A DNA stretch of 36,919 bases from Gemmatimonadota bacterium (GTDB taxonomy: Bacteria; Gemmatimonadota; Gemmatimonadetes; Gemmatimonadales; Gemmatimonadaceae), in the NCBI GenBank assembly GCA_025359135.1, contig JANYHJ010000211.1, positions 1 through 36,919 of the forward strand, read 5' to 3'. The notes below the pieces were generated by a model, which had not been told where the DNA came from, ran no database searches, and saw nothing but the letters and a program-made list of their open reading frames with translations. The translations under genes were made by a program, and so were the position numbers. Shown piece after piece: positions 7,740 to 15,868 of the stretch (position 1 is its first letter; every line of letters begins with the position of its first letter).

Positions 7740-8879
7740 CTAGCGACCCGCGCCCACGGGGGTCGCGGCCACCTTGCGCGCGAGCCCGGCGAGGAGCGTC
7801 TCGAAGCTCTTGACGAAGGCGGCGAGTCCCTCGACGAGCAGCTTCTCGGTCACCTCGTCCATCGAGATGCCGGCGGCCGTGAGTGCCGCGAGCGTGGTTT
7901 TCGCCGACGGTTCGCTGCCCGAGAGCGTGTCTTTCGACTCACCGTGATCGCGGAAGGCGTCGAGCGTGGCAGGCGGCATCGTGTTCACGGTGTTCGGCCC
8001 GGCGAGTTGCTCGACGTACATCACGTCGCGATAGGCGGGGTTCTTGGTGCTCGTGCTCGCCCAGAGCGGCCGCTGCACGCGCGCGCCCTTCCTGGCGAGG
8101 GCGGACCAGCGCGCACCGCTGAACTGCGCGAGGAAGAGCGCGTAGGCGAGGCGGGCATTGGCGATCGCGGCCGCGCCCTTGAGGCCAGCGAGCCGTTCGC
8201 GCGTGGCCGCATCGGTGGCGGCCACCATCTTGGCGTCGAGGCGCTTGTCGACTTCGCTGTCGACGCGCGAGACGAAGAACGATGCGACGCTCGCGATGTT
8301 GCCGATCGGCAGCCCCTTCGTGGCGCGATCCTCGAGACCGGCCAGGTACGCCTCGATGACGCGCGCATGCGCCTCGACGGCAAAGAGCAGGGTCACGTTG
8401 ACGTTGATCCCGTCGGCGATGAGCGTGCGCACGGCCGCCGCACCAGCCACCGTGCCCGGCACCTTGATCATGACGTTCGGCCGATCGATGGTGGCCCAGA
8501 GGCGGCGGGCTTCCTCGACCGTGCCGTCAGCATCGTTCGAGAGATCGGGCGAGACTTCGATCGAGACGTAGCCGTCGACCCCCTTCGTGTCGCGATGGAC
8601 GCCCTCGAACTGATCGCAGGCATCGCGTACGTCGCGCGTCGCGAGTTGCTCGAAGATGGCGCGCGGCGCGAGCTCCGGGCCGATGGCGCGGATCGCGTCG
8701 TCGTACGCCGATCCCTCGAGCGCCTTCTCGAAGATGCTCGGGTTGGACGTCATGCCCGCGAGCGCCTCGCCGGCGATGCGCGGCGCGAGCGCGCCCGAAT
8801 CGAGCAGTCCGCGATCGATGTAGTCCAGCCAGGTGGAGGTACCGACCTGGGCCAGCGCGTGGAGGCGGGAGGAGCTCAT
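7740..8879 (-). CDS. tal: Transaldolase
   Basis: 379 residues from the ATG at 8879; the in-frame upstream extension has no family similarity. The N-terminus reads STWLDYIDRGLL (15-26), followed by GMTSNPSIFEKAL (42-54), MIKVPGT with Schiff-base Lys139, and INVNVTLLF (159-167). These are the motifs of the ~370-residue transaldolase subfamily. The enzyme moves a dihydroxyacetone unit between sugar phosphates in the non-oxidative pentose phosphate pathway. In some bacteria this subfamily is fused to glucose-6-phosphate isomerase; here the two are separate genes in one operon, with pyk and a PhnP-like gene between. It is the first gene of that operon. Confidence 0.95.
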   Translation of the reverse strand: MSSSRLHALAQVGTSTWLDYIDRGLLDSGALAPRIAGEALAGMTSNPSIFEKALEGSAYDDAIRAIGPELAPRAIFEQLATRDVRDACDQFEGVHRDTKGVDGYVSIEVSPDLSNDADGTVEEARRLWATIDRPNVMIKVPGTVAGAAAVRTLIADGINVNVTLLFAVEAHARVIEAYLAGLEDRATKGLPIGNIASVASFFVSRVDSEVDKRLDAKMVAATDAATRERLAGLKGAAAIANARLAYALFLAQFSGARWSALARKGARVQRPLWASTSTKNPAYRDVMYVEQLAGPNTVNTMPPATLDAFRDHGESKDTLSGSEPSAKTTLAALTAAGISMDEVTEKLLVEGLAAFVKSFETLLAGLARKVAATPVGAGR

Positions 8880-8976
8880 CGTTCGCGACTCGCGTGTGGG
8901 GAGGAACTCAGGTGTCGCCCCATCAGGGCGCCCAACTCCCTGCAACTTACCACGCGCGGCACCGGAGCGTCGAGCG

Positions 8977-10404
8977 TCAGCGCTTGGGTTTCGCCGCGAA
9001 GCCCTGCCGGTCCATGCGCCCCCAACTCTCGACGCCGCGCGCCCACTTCCAGAAAGCCAGCAGGCGGAAGAGCACCGTCATCTGGCGGTAGCCGACGTTC
9101 TCGATGACCGCGTAGAACAAAAGGCGCGCAAAATCTCCGGCGCGCTTGTAGCGACGGAAGGTGAGCTCCTCGAGCACCACCGCCCACACCGAGAGCAGGA
9201 TGCCGTAGCCGACGGCCACCGTCAGGAAGAGCAGCGCGAACTCGTCGTCGATCTTGCCCGTGGCCAGCACGAGTACCGTGAGCACGTAGCCCATCAGTTC
9301 CACCACGGGCGAGAGCATTTCGCCCAGGAAGAAGAACGGGTACGAGATCATGCCGGTGCTGCCGTACTTCGGATTGAACAGGAGCTCGCGGTGCGAGAGC
9401 AGCGTGGCAATCAGACCGCGATGCCAGCGCTCCCGCTGGCGGCCGAGCACCTTCATGCTCGCGGGCACCTCGGTCCACGCCACGGGATCGGGGATGAAGG
9501 GCATCGTCGCCTCGATGCCCCGCTCGCTCAGGTGCCGGTGCAGCCGCACCACGAGATCCATGTCCTCGGTGACGTTGCCCGTGGTGTAGCCTCCGATGGC
9601 GAGCAGGAAATCGCGACGGAACAGGCCGAACGCGCCCGAGATCACGAGGTTGCCGCCGAGGCGGTTCCAGCCCAGCCGGCCGAAGAGGAAGGCGCGCAGG
9701 TACTCGATGGTCTGGATGCCGGCAATCCAGTCCGTCGAGACGCGCGCATCGGTGACGCGCCCCAACTCGACGGTGCTGCCGTTGACCACGCGGATCGTGC
9801 CACCCACCGCGGCCACGCTCTCGCCGAGCAGGAACGGCCGCGCGAGTCGCACGAGCGCATCGGGCTCCACCAACGTGTCGGCGTCCACCGCGATCACGTA
9901 CGGATAGCGGGCCGCGTTCATGGCGGCGTTCAAGGCATCGGCCTTGCCGCCGTTGGTCTTGTCGACCACGAGCAGCCGGCTGAAGCGACGCGAGCGATAG
10001 TACGCCTTGACCGGCTTGGTCTGCACCGCCACCGGAAAGGCGGGCGGCACCTCGTACAGGTCGTACTCCTCGGCGAGGCGCTCCATCGTCCGATCCTTGG
10101 AGCCGTCGTTCACGAGCACGACTTCGTGCCGCGGGTACTCGAGCGTGAGGAACGAGAGCACGCTCGCCCCGATCGTGACTTCCTCGTTGTAGGCGGGCAC
10201 GAGAATCGACAGCGGCGGCAACGCGTCTGCGCCGAGGATGCGCTGCACGTGCTCATCCTCGGCCAGGTGCCAGTGCATCCAGAGCTCGGGAATCGAGAGG
10301 ATCAGCAGGAGCGCGTAGAACGAGTTGATGACGAGGAAGTAGAAGAGGACGATCGCCTCGGACCACGGGGCGACGACGGCGAGAAAGGCGGCGAGCGTCC
10401 CCAC
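8977..10404 (-). CDS. Membrane GT2 glycosyltransferase, PgaC/IcaA-like polysaccharide synthase
   Basis: 475 residues from GTG 10404, with GGAG 8 bases upstream and the start 2 bases after the HEAT gene stop. Two N-terminal helices (about 2-38) precede a GT-A domain: LSILVPAYNEE (65-75), VLVNDGSKD (96-104), KADALNAAM (154-162), the AVDAD metal motif (172-176), TED (279-281, catalytic Asp) and QRERW (323-327). Further hydrophobic segments follow (about 355-440). This is the signature of processive beta-glycan synthases that polymerise UDP-sugars and push the chain across the inner membrane. A deacetylase and a TPR/barrel exporter nearby favour an amino-sugar polymer like PNAG, but the sugar is not shown. 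No PilZ domain is present. Confidence 0.88.
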   Translation of the reverse strand: MGTLAAFLAVVAPWSEAIVLFYFLVINSFYALLLILSIPELWMHWHLAEDEHVQRILGADALPPLSILVPAYNEEVTIGASVLSFLTLEYPRHEVVLVNDGSKDRTMERLAEEYDLYEVPPAFPVAVQTKPVKAYYRSRRFSRLLVVDKTNGGKADALNAAMNAARYPYVIAVDADTLVEPDALVRLARPFLLGESVAAVGGTIRVVNGSTVELGRVTDARVSTDWIAGIQTIEYLRAFLFGRLGWNRLGGNLVISGAFGLFRRDFLLAIGGYTTGNVTEDMDLVVRLHRHLSERGIEATMPFIPDPVAWTEVPASMKVLGRQRERWHRGLIATLLSHRELLFNPKYGSTGMISYPFFFLGEMLSPVVELMGYVLTVLVLATGKIDDEFALLFLTVAVGYGILLSVWAVVLEELTFRRYKRAGDFARLLFYAVIENVGYRQMTVLFRLLAFWKWARGVESWGRMDRQGFAAKPKR

Positions 10405-10406
10405 GC

Positions 10407-11474
10407 TCAGCTCTCCGCCAGCTCGAGGATGCCGCCGTCGGACAGTCCGGAGACCATCGTCGCCATGTCGCGCGCAAAGCGGTCGTCGCCGTTGCGCGCA
10501 TCGCGCAGCACCTTGCGGCCGGGTTCGCCGAGTTGCGCGAGGGCGAGGGCGGAGCGGAAGCGCACCCACCACGCGGAATCGACCATGCCCTGCCGGAGCG
10601 CGCCCACGAAGGCGGTGTCGGAGAGCGAGCCGGCCGTTCGGCACGAGGCGGCACGCACGCGCCAGTCGGTGTCGCGCAAGAGCGCCGCGAGCGTGGCGTG
10701 GACGCGCGGGTCGTAGAAGTGCCGCAGCGCGCGCGCCACCGCGAGGCGCACCTGCGCGTCGGCGTGCCCGGCGAGTTCGGCGGCGGCGCGCACGCACGCC
10801 GGATCGGTGGACTGCTCCGCGAGCGCGATCCAGACCTCGAGCAAACGCGGCGATGCGCTGGGCACGAGCCGTTCGAGCAGCGCGGGCACGAGGAACGCGG
10901 GCGCGCGGAGGAGTGCGCTCATCTGGATCTGGCGCACCACGAGCGGACGGTCCACGAGTTGGTCGAGCACATCCTCGACGATCTTGCGGTCGGCAATGCG
11001 TTCGATGGCGCCGGTGGCGGCCGTCTGCACCGCGGGATGCTTGTCGGCGAGGAGCTGGCGCAGCAGCTCCCGGTCGATCTCCGTGCCGGCCGCGGTCAGC
11101 ATGCGCGCTGCGGCGAGCCGATCCCACCAGGCGCGCTTCCGTGCACGCGCGAGCATGCCGCGCACCCACGGCTCGCGTCGCAGCCGATCGACGAGCTCCT
11201 GGCGGGAGGCCGGCGGCACGCGCCGCGCGAGCGCCGCGAGCGTTTCCTCGAGGGCCACGGCCGGCGGTGCGGCGCGCAGTGTCGCGATCACGGCATCGAC
11301 CTCCGTCTCGCCCAGGAGCCAGCGCGTGAAGGCGAGCGCGACCGCGGGACTGCTGTCGTCCTGCGACCTTCCCGCGAGCTGGCGCCTGAGCCGGTTGATG
11401 ACGATGAGCGCGACCAGGAGGACGAAGAAGATCGCCTGCACCACGGCGATCGCGAGGAAGAGCTGGGCCTTCAC
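10407..11474 (-). CDS. Membrane-anchored HEAT-repeat protein
   Basis: 355 residues, GTG start overlapping the preceding stop (GTGA). One N-terminal helix (about 5-26, FLAIAVVQAIFFVLLVALIV) is followed by a basic stretch RLRRQLAGR, so the bulk is probably cytoplasmic. The rest is alpha-helical repeats of HEAT type, for example DKHPAVQTAATGAIERIADRK, HADAQVRLAVARALRHFYDP, DTDWRVRAASCRTAGSLSDT and DSAWWVRFRSALALAQLGEP. HEAT solenoids bind proteins. Lying directly upstream of and coupled to the synthase gene, it probably scaffolds or regulates the synthase, as PgaD or other small subunits do elsewhere. That role is inferred. Confidence 0.82.
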   Translation of the reverse strand: MKAQLFLAIAVVQAIFFVLLVALIVINRLRRQLAGRSQDDSSPAVALAFTRWLLGETEVDAVIATLRAAPPAVALEETLAALARRVPPASRQELVDRLRREPWVRGMLARARKRAWWDRLAAARMLTAAGTEIDRELLRQLLADKHPAVQTAATGAIERIADRKIVEDVLDQLVDRPLVVRQIQMSALLRAPAFLVPALLERLVPSASPRLLEVWIALAEQSTDPACVRAAAELAGHADAQVRLAVARALRHFYDPRVHATLAALLRDTDWRVRAASCRTAGSLSDTAFVGALRQGMVDSAWWVRFRSALALAQLGEPGRKVLRDARNGDDRFARDMATMVSGLSDGGILELAES

Positions 11475-13453
11475 GCGCGCGCCGCGCCCGTGGCCGCCAT
11501 CCAGTTGGGAATCTTGGCCATCAGCACGCGCAGGCTCACGGGCTTCACGAGGTAGTCGAGTGCGCCGGCGCGCAGCGCGCGCAGCTGCTCGCCTTCGGAG
11601 GCATGCACCGTGGCGAAGATCACCGCGAAGACGCCAGGCCGCTCGATGCGCAGCCGCTCGTGCAGCGAGTGGCCGTCGAGTCCGGGCAGGTCGACGTCGA
11701 GCAGGATGAGCGGCTTGCGTCCCACGCGCGGCCGCATGACGCGCAGTGCGTCGAGCGCGTCGGTGCCGGTCGTGTAGACGCGGTGCGTGTAGCCTTGCGT
11801 GTCGAGTGCGTAGCGCAGCATGTCGGCGAGCGCGATGTCGTCCTCGACCACGATGACGTCGGGCGCGAGACGTTCGTCGGTGGCCGACCAGGCGTGCACG
11901 CGCTCGTCGGTGAGCTCGGCGACGCCCGCCGCGTCGGCGGCGGCCGCGAGCAGCGCATCGGTGCCGTCGATCAGCGGCGTGACCGCGACGACGCCGGCGT
12001 GCCAGGCCGGCGCGCCGGACGGCGTGAGGGCGGCGAGCTGCCTCAGCGCCTCCACCAGTGTCGCCGCGGGCTCTGCCGCCACGACCGCGAACGCCGTGTC
12101 GTCGGCATAGCCCACCTGGCGCGTGGTGCCCGGCGTCGCGAGCGCGTCGGCGAGTCGCCGCACCTCGGCGTGCCAGCCCGCGAGCGCCGATCCGCCGGGC
12201 ACGGCGCCATCGGCGCGCACGAGCGCCACGGCGCCGGTGGCATCGCGCGCGCGGAGCCGCGCCACGTCCTCGCCGAGCACGGTCCGAAAGCGCGAGGCGA
12301 GCCGCAATCCGGTGCCCGGATGCCGTCCCTCGTCGAGCTGGCGCAGGCGCTCGGCGTCGAGCCGTGCGGTGATGCGCGCGCGCAATTCGTCGGCGACGAC
12401 CGGTTTCGCGACGAACTCGTCGGCGCCCGCGTCGAGCGCGCGCTGGCGCGTGCGCGCATCGGTCTGGGTCGAGAAGATGATGAGCGGCAACGTGGCGAAC
12501 GCGTCGACGGAGCGCACCGCACGCGTGAGGGCGATGCCGTCGGCGTTGCCGAGGTTGATGTCGAGCAGGAGCAGCGACGGATGCACGCGACCGATCGCCT
12601 CGAGCAGCCGTTCGGGGTGCCCCAGGGTGTGCACATGCATGCCGGTGGCTTCGACGATCACGCGCACGAGCGCGAGCACGTCGGGGTCGTCATCGCAGAC
12701 GAGCACCGTGGCGCCGTCCCACGACGCGCGCGCCGCGGCACGCGTGACCACGTCGAACACCGCCGACGGATCGTCCGCCGCATTCAGCACGCGAGCGCCG
12801 GCAATCCGTGCCGCATCGCGCGCGGCCCCGGCGTCGCGGCCGTCGTCCAGCACGACGATCGGCATGCTCGACTTGCCCAACGCCTGGTGCACGGCCATCG
12901 CGGACCCCACGGTGGTCACGAGCACGTGCGCGGCCACGCTGCGCAGGGCCGCGGGGCTCCAGTCGCCCTCCGCGCGCACGACGACATCGAAGCCCCGCAG
13001 TCGTCCTTCCTCGCGCAGCTGGTCGCTGAAGGGGGCGGCCAAGTCCACGGCGAGCAGCCGCTTGGTCGCACTCGTGCCTCCGACGGCGATCGGCGCCTCG
13101 ATCGGTGCGCCGCTCTCGTCGAACGCGGAACGGAGCGCCGCGATGTAGCGCGCCACGATCGTCGCGCGTTCGCCGGCCTCGAGGCGGCCGTCGCCCGTCC
13201 AGCGCACGGCGCGCTCCTCCATCACGGCGGAAAGACGGCTCGCCTCCGCGAACCCGTAGCTGCCCGCGGTGCCGCGCACGCGGTGCAGTTCGCGGCGCAG
13301 GCTCTCGACGACTTCGGGGGTATCGGGCTGCTCGGCGAGTCGCGCGCCGAGCGTGCGGAACGCCTCGAGCGTGTTCGCGATCGACGCGCGGTAGCGCTGA
13401 CGCAGCGCCTCGAGGGCCAGCGCGGTCGCGGCCGCGCGCGCGGGATCAGTCAT
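11471..13453 (-). CDS. Hpt - pseudo-receiver - receiver - degenerate GGDEF - receiver signalling protein
   Basis: 660 residues from ATG 13453; a GTG at 13510 is the alternative. Domains in order: Hpt (1-115) with the phospho-histidine motif LHRVRGTAGSYGF (His57); a receiver-like domain (131-240) where the phospho-Asp position reads VLVTTVGS, so it looks inactive; a full receiver (248-365: DDD 254-256, Asp298, Lys350); a GGDEF-like domain (378-515) with HPGTGL in place of the usual DxLTGL and YADDTAF in place of GGDEF; and a full receiver (533-645: EDD 537-539, Asp586, Thr615, Lys637). The GGDEF domain has lost its active site, so it is unlikely to make c-di-GMP. It is coupled to the HEAT and synthase genes, so it probably controls exopolysaccharide output. 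Confidence 0.88.
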   Translation of the reverse strand: MTDPARAAATALALEALRQRYRASIANTLEAFRTLGARLAEQPDTPEVVESLRRELHRVRGTAGSYGFAEASRLSAVMEERAVRWTGDGRLEAGERATIVARYIAALRSAFDESGAPIEAPIAVGGTSATKRLLAVDLAAPFSDQLREEGRLRGFDVVVRAEGDWSPAALRSVAAHVLVTTVGSAMAVHQALGKSSMPIVVLDDGRDAGAARDAARIAGARVLNAADDPSAVFDVVTRAAARASWDGATVLVCDDDPDVLALVRVIVEATGMHVHTLGHPERLLEAIGRVHPSLLLLDINLGNADGIALTRAVRSVDAFATLPLIIFSTQTDARTRQRALDAGADEFVAKPVVADELRARITARLDAERLRQLDEGRHPGTGLRLASRFRTVLGEDVARLRARDATGAVALVRADGAVPGGSALAGWHAEVRRLADALATPGTTRQVGYADDTAFAVVAAEPAATLVEALRQLAALTPSGAPAWHAGVVAVTPLIDGTDALLAAAADAAGVAELTDERVHAWSATDERLAPDVIVVEDDIALADMLRYALDTQGYTHRVYTTGTDALDALRVMRPRVGRKPLILLDVDLPGLDGHSLHERLRIERPGVFAVIFATVHASEGEQLRALRAGALDYLVKPVSLRVLMAKIPNWMAATGAARA

Positions 13454-13579
13454 CGGGCCGCCGGAGGCGTGTGACGCCGAAACGAACCGGCGTCGCGCCG
13501 GTCCGGGCACCGCGACCGTTTCGTGCGGCGGCCCGGCGCGTTATCGTGGCTGCATGGATTCCACCGCGAGCGTCCCCTG
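13454..13579. promoter_or_regulatory. Divergent promoter region between the Hpt/receiver gene and the CheY-like gene
   Basis: These 126 bases separate two divergently transcribed signalling genes, so both promoters should lie here. I see no convincing -35/-10 pair or palindrome, and neither gene has a strong ribosome site. The assignment rests on gene orientation only. Confidence 0.4.
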
Positions 13580-13942
13580 ATGCGCGTCCTCTGCGCCGAC
13601 GACGAGGAGGACATCCGCACGATCCTCGGACTCGCGCTCTCGCTCGATGGCGGCATCGAGGCCGAGTTCGTGGAGAACGGTGAGCGCGTGATCGCGCGCG
13701 CACACGAGGGATGGGACGCCTTCCTCCTCGACGGCATGATGCCGGGTATCGATGGGTACGAGGCCTGCAGACTGCTCAAGGCCGACCCCGTCACGGCGTC
13801 GATCCCGGTGGTCTTCCTCACCGCCAAGACCTCGCGTGACGAGGTGGCGCAGGCGCTCGCGCTCGGCGCGATCGGCACGTTGCCCAAGCCGTTCGACCCG
13901 CTCGCGTTGGCTGGCGACCTGCGGCGACTGCTTGGGCGCTGA
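13580..13942 (+). CDS. Single-domain response regulator (CheY-like)
   Basis: 120 residues from ATG 13580 (MRVLCADDEED). All receiver landmarks are present: Asp7 and Asp8, phospho-acceptor Asp51 in AFLLDGMMPGIDGYEA, Thr81 in VFLTAKT and Lys103 in LPKPFDP. There is no output domain, so it acts through protein binding or as a phosphate shuttle. It is divergent from the Hpt-containing regulator and convergent with the deacetylase gene (15 bases between stops), so it sits alone on the plus strand inside a minus-strand cluster. A natural partner is the Hpt domain encoded next door; no histidine kinase gene is in the window. Confidence 0.9.
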   Translation: MRVLCADDEEDIRTILGLALSLDGGIEAEFVENGERVIARAHEGWDAFLLDGMMPGIDGYEACRLLKADPVTASIPVVFLTAKTSRDEVAQALALGAIGTLPKPFDPLALAGDLRRLLGR

Positions 13943-13957
13943 GCGGAACGCATCGCG

Positions 13958-15868
13958 CTAGGGCGCCGATGAAACGGTGAACGCGAACCGGCGTTCGCCA
14001 GTGAGCGTGTCGAGCACTACGGTGGCGCCCGATTGCGTCGCACCGGTGCTGGCAACGAGGCGCCAGCCATCGGGCACGTTGAATGCGTAGCCGTCCACCG
14101 GCGTCTTCGAGCGTACCACCACCTCGGCGCTCGTGCCCGCGCGCGAGGCCGTCAGCGCCACCGCGGTGCGCGCCGCCCACCAGCGGCCGAGCACGCCGAC
14201 CGGCGCGACGTACGCGGAATCGCCGAGCGCCGAGAGCAGACTGTCGGCGAACTGGAGCTTGCCCGTGCTCTCCGTCGGATGAATGAGGACGACGAGCGTG
14301 CCATGGTAGCGCGCGACGTCACGTGCGAGTGCGATCGCGCGACCCAGGCGCTGCAGCATCGGCGGCTTCTCTTCGTCCTCGATCGAGACCGGAAACTCCC
14401 AGATGGAGCTCTCGCCCGCCCCGCCCCGATCGTACGAGAGGCGGAACGGCCGGTGCGTGAGCGCGTTGTTGGCGGTCATCGTCGAGCTCGCCGTGTAGCC
14501 CGTGGCCTCGAGCGATTGCGGCAGCGCGAACGGGTTGGCGAGCACGCCGGGCCGGAACGAGGTCACGCGATGCGCGCTGCCCATCGACTGCTCGAGCAAC
14601 CAGCCGCTGACGCGCAGCTCACCGAGGATCGTGCCGTTGAAGGTCGTCTTGAGGTCCTTCACGAACGGCGCATAGCTCGGAAAGCGCTCCTTGCCTGTGC
14701 CGAGCGGGAATTCGCGGAAGGTGCGCGCATGGGCCACGCTGTGGCTCGCGATCTCCATGCCGAGCGAGTCGAGCGCCTTGATGTAGCGCATTGCCTCCTT
14801 GTCGAAGAAGACCTTGTCGTTGAAGTCCTTGAGGTACTTGGTCTGGACGAAGAAGGTGCTGCGCGCGCCGTGGCGCAGGGCCATGCGGGCGAAGTCCATG
14901 GCGTGTGGCCAGTCCTGCGAGAAATCGACGTCGTGCGTGAGCGAGACCGCGAGCGCGCGACCGAACGGCACCGTCCCGACCGTGACCGCCGCCGGCTCGC
15001 CCTCGCGATACGCGCGCGCGATGACCGCGAGCAGCACGTCCATCGTCGGCTCGAAGGTGTTCACGTACGACCTGGTCATGCCGTCTTCGCGATTGTCGTA
15101 GCCAAGGTGGAGGATGCCGCCCAAGTCGACGCCGACGATCCAGGCGTGCCCGCTGCCGATGGCGTGATGCGTGATCGCGGCGGTGCCATCCTCGAAGCGC
15201 GCGAGTGCGGTGGCTGTCGTGGCCGCGTACCCGTTGGTGCCGACGATCGCGATGCCCGCGCGTCCCTCGATGCGCGAACCCACCGGCACGCTGCGCTCAC
15301 GTTCCGAGGCGAAGCCCCACGCGCGCGCTGCGCTGTCGCTGAAGTCGATCTTCTTGCGCTTGCCCGAGGGCCGGATGCTGTCGACGCCGAACATCGGCTC
15401 GAGTCCACCGCCGAGCAGCTCGCCGGCGATGACGGTGCCGCCATTGCGCGGATGCGCGGCGAGCGCCTGCAATCCCGCAGCGGGAATGACGCGTCCCGAG
15501 ATCGTCGGATAGACGAGCACGACCTTGTGCGTGAGGGCGCGTGCCCAGTCGGTCGTGAAGTCGAAGGGAATGCCCGCCGACTCGAGGCCGCGCGCGAGCG
15601 ACATCCACGACGCGTCGCCGTCGGTGACGTAGACCGCGAGCGCCTGCGGCGCATCGTGCTGGTACGCGGCCACCCCCGCGATGTGCCGCTCGGCGACCAC
15701 GCTCGCGCTGTCCGGGCCGGGACGCACGAGCGATGCGACGGCCGCCGTCACGACCGCGGAGAGCGCAGCCTTCGCGGGTGCACGCTGCGCGCCAAGCGAC
15801 GCGCCGGCGCAGAGGCTCGCGCCGAGCGCGACCGCCGCCGCGGCGGCGCTAGAAGAGCAGCCGGCCAC
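13958..15868 (-). CDS. Exported NodB-type polysaccharide deacetylase with N-terminal GATase-like domain
   Basis: 636 residues if it starts at GTG 15868, which overlaps the OMP gene by 20 bases; the start is not certain. Residues 1-27 are a signal-like stretch (AVALGASLCAGASLGAQ). Residues 60-290 resemble a glutamine-amidotransferase-like fold (YPTISGRVIP, GGTVIAGELLGGGLEP) without an evident catalytic triad. The NodB homology region starts at AVSLTHDVDF (307-316, metal Asp) and continues with GMEIASHSVAH (370-380, HxxxH metal ligands) and LIHPTES. It is probably a periplasmic metal-dependent de-N-acetylase acting on the polymer made by the neighbouring synthase, as PgaB does. A lipobox-like AGC at residues 2-4 is too close to the start to count. 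Confidence 0.82.
   Translation of the reverse strand: MAGCSSSAAAAAVALGASLCAGASLGAQRAPAKAALSAVVTAAVASLVRPGPDSASVVAERHIAGVAAYQHDAPQALAVYVTDGDASWMSLARGLESAGIPFDFTTDWARALTHKVVLVYPTISGRVIPAAGLQALAAHPRNGGTVIAGELLGGGLEPMFGVDSIRPSGKRKKIDFSDSAARAWGFASERERSVPVGSRIEGRAGIAIVGTNGYAATTATALARFEDGTAAITHHAIGSGHAWIVGVDLGGILHLGYDNREDGMTRSYVNTFEPTMDVLLAVIARAYREGEPAAVTVGTVPFGRALAVSLTHDVDFSQDWPHAMDFARMALRHGARSTFFVQTKYLKDFNDKVFFDKEAMRYIKALDSLGMEIASHSVAHARTFREFPLGTGKERFPSYAPFVKDLKTTFNGTILGELRVSGWLLEQSMGSAHRVTSFRPGVLANPFALPQSLEATGYTASSTMTANNALTHRPFRLSYDRGGAGESSIWEFPVSIEDEEKPPMLQRLGRAIALARDVARYHGTLVVLIHPTESTGKLQFADSLLSALGDSAYVAPVGVLGRWWAARTAVALTASRAGTSAEVVVRSKTPVDGYAFNVPDGWRLVASTGATQSGATVVLDTLTGERRFAFTVSSAP

Noticed and set aside
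8833-10716. Plus-strand frame of over 600 codons across the GT2 region
   Set aside because: Low-complexity Arg/Glu/His-rich translation with no domains; the minus-strand synthase explains the sequence.
8977-11169. Longer version of the GT2 gene extending into the HEAT gene
   Set aside because: The added N-terminus is Arg-rich shadow of the HEAT frame; GTG 10404 with GGAG upstream, 2 bases after the HEAT stop, is a better start.
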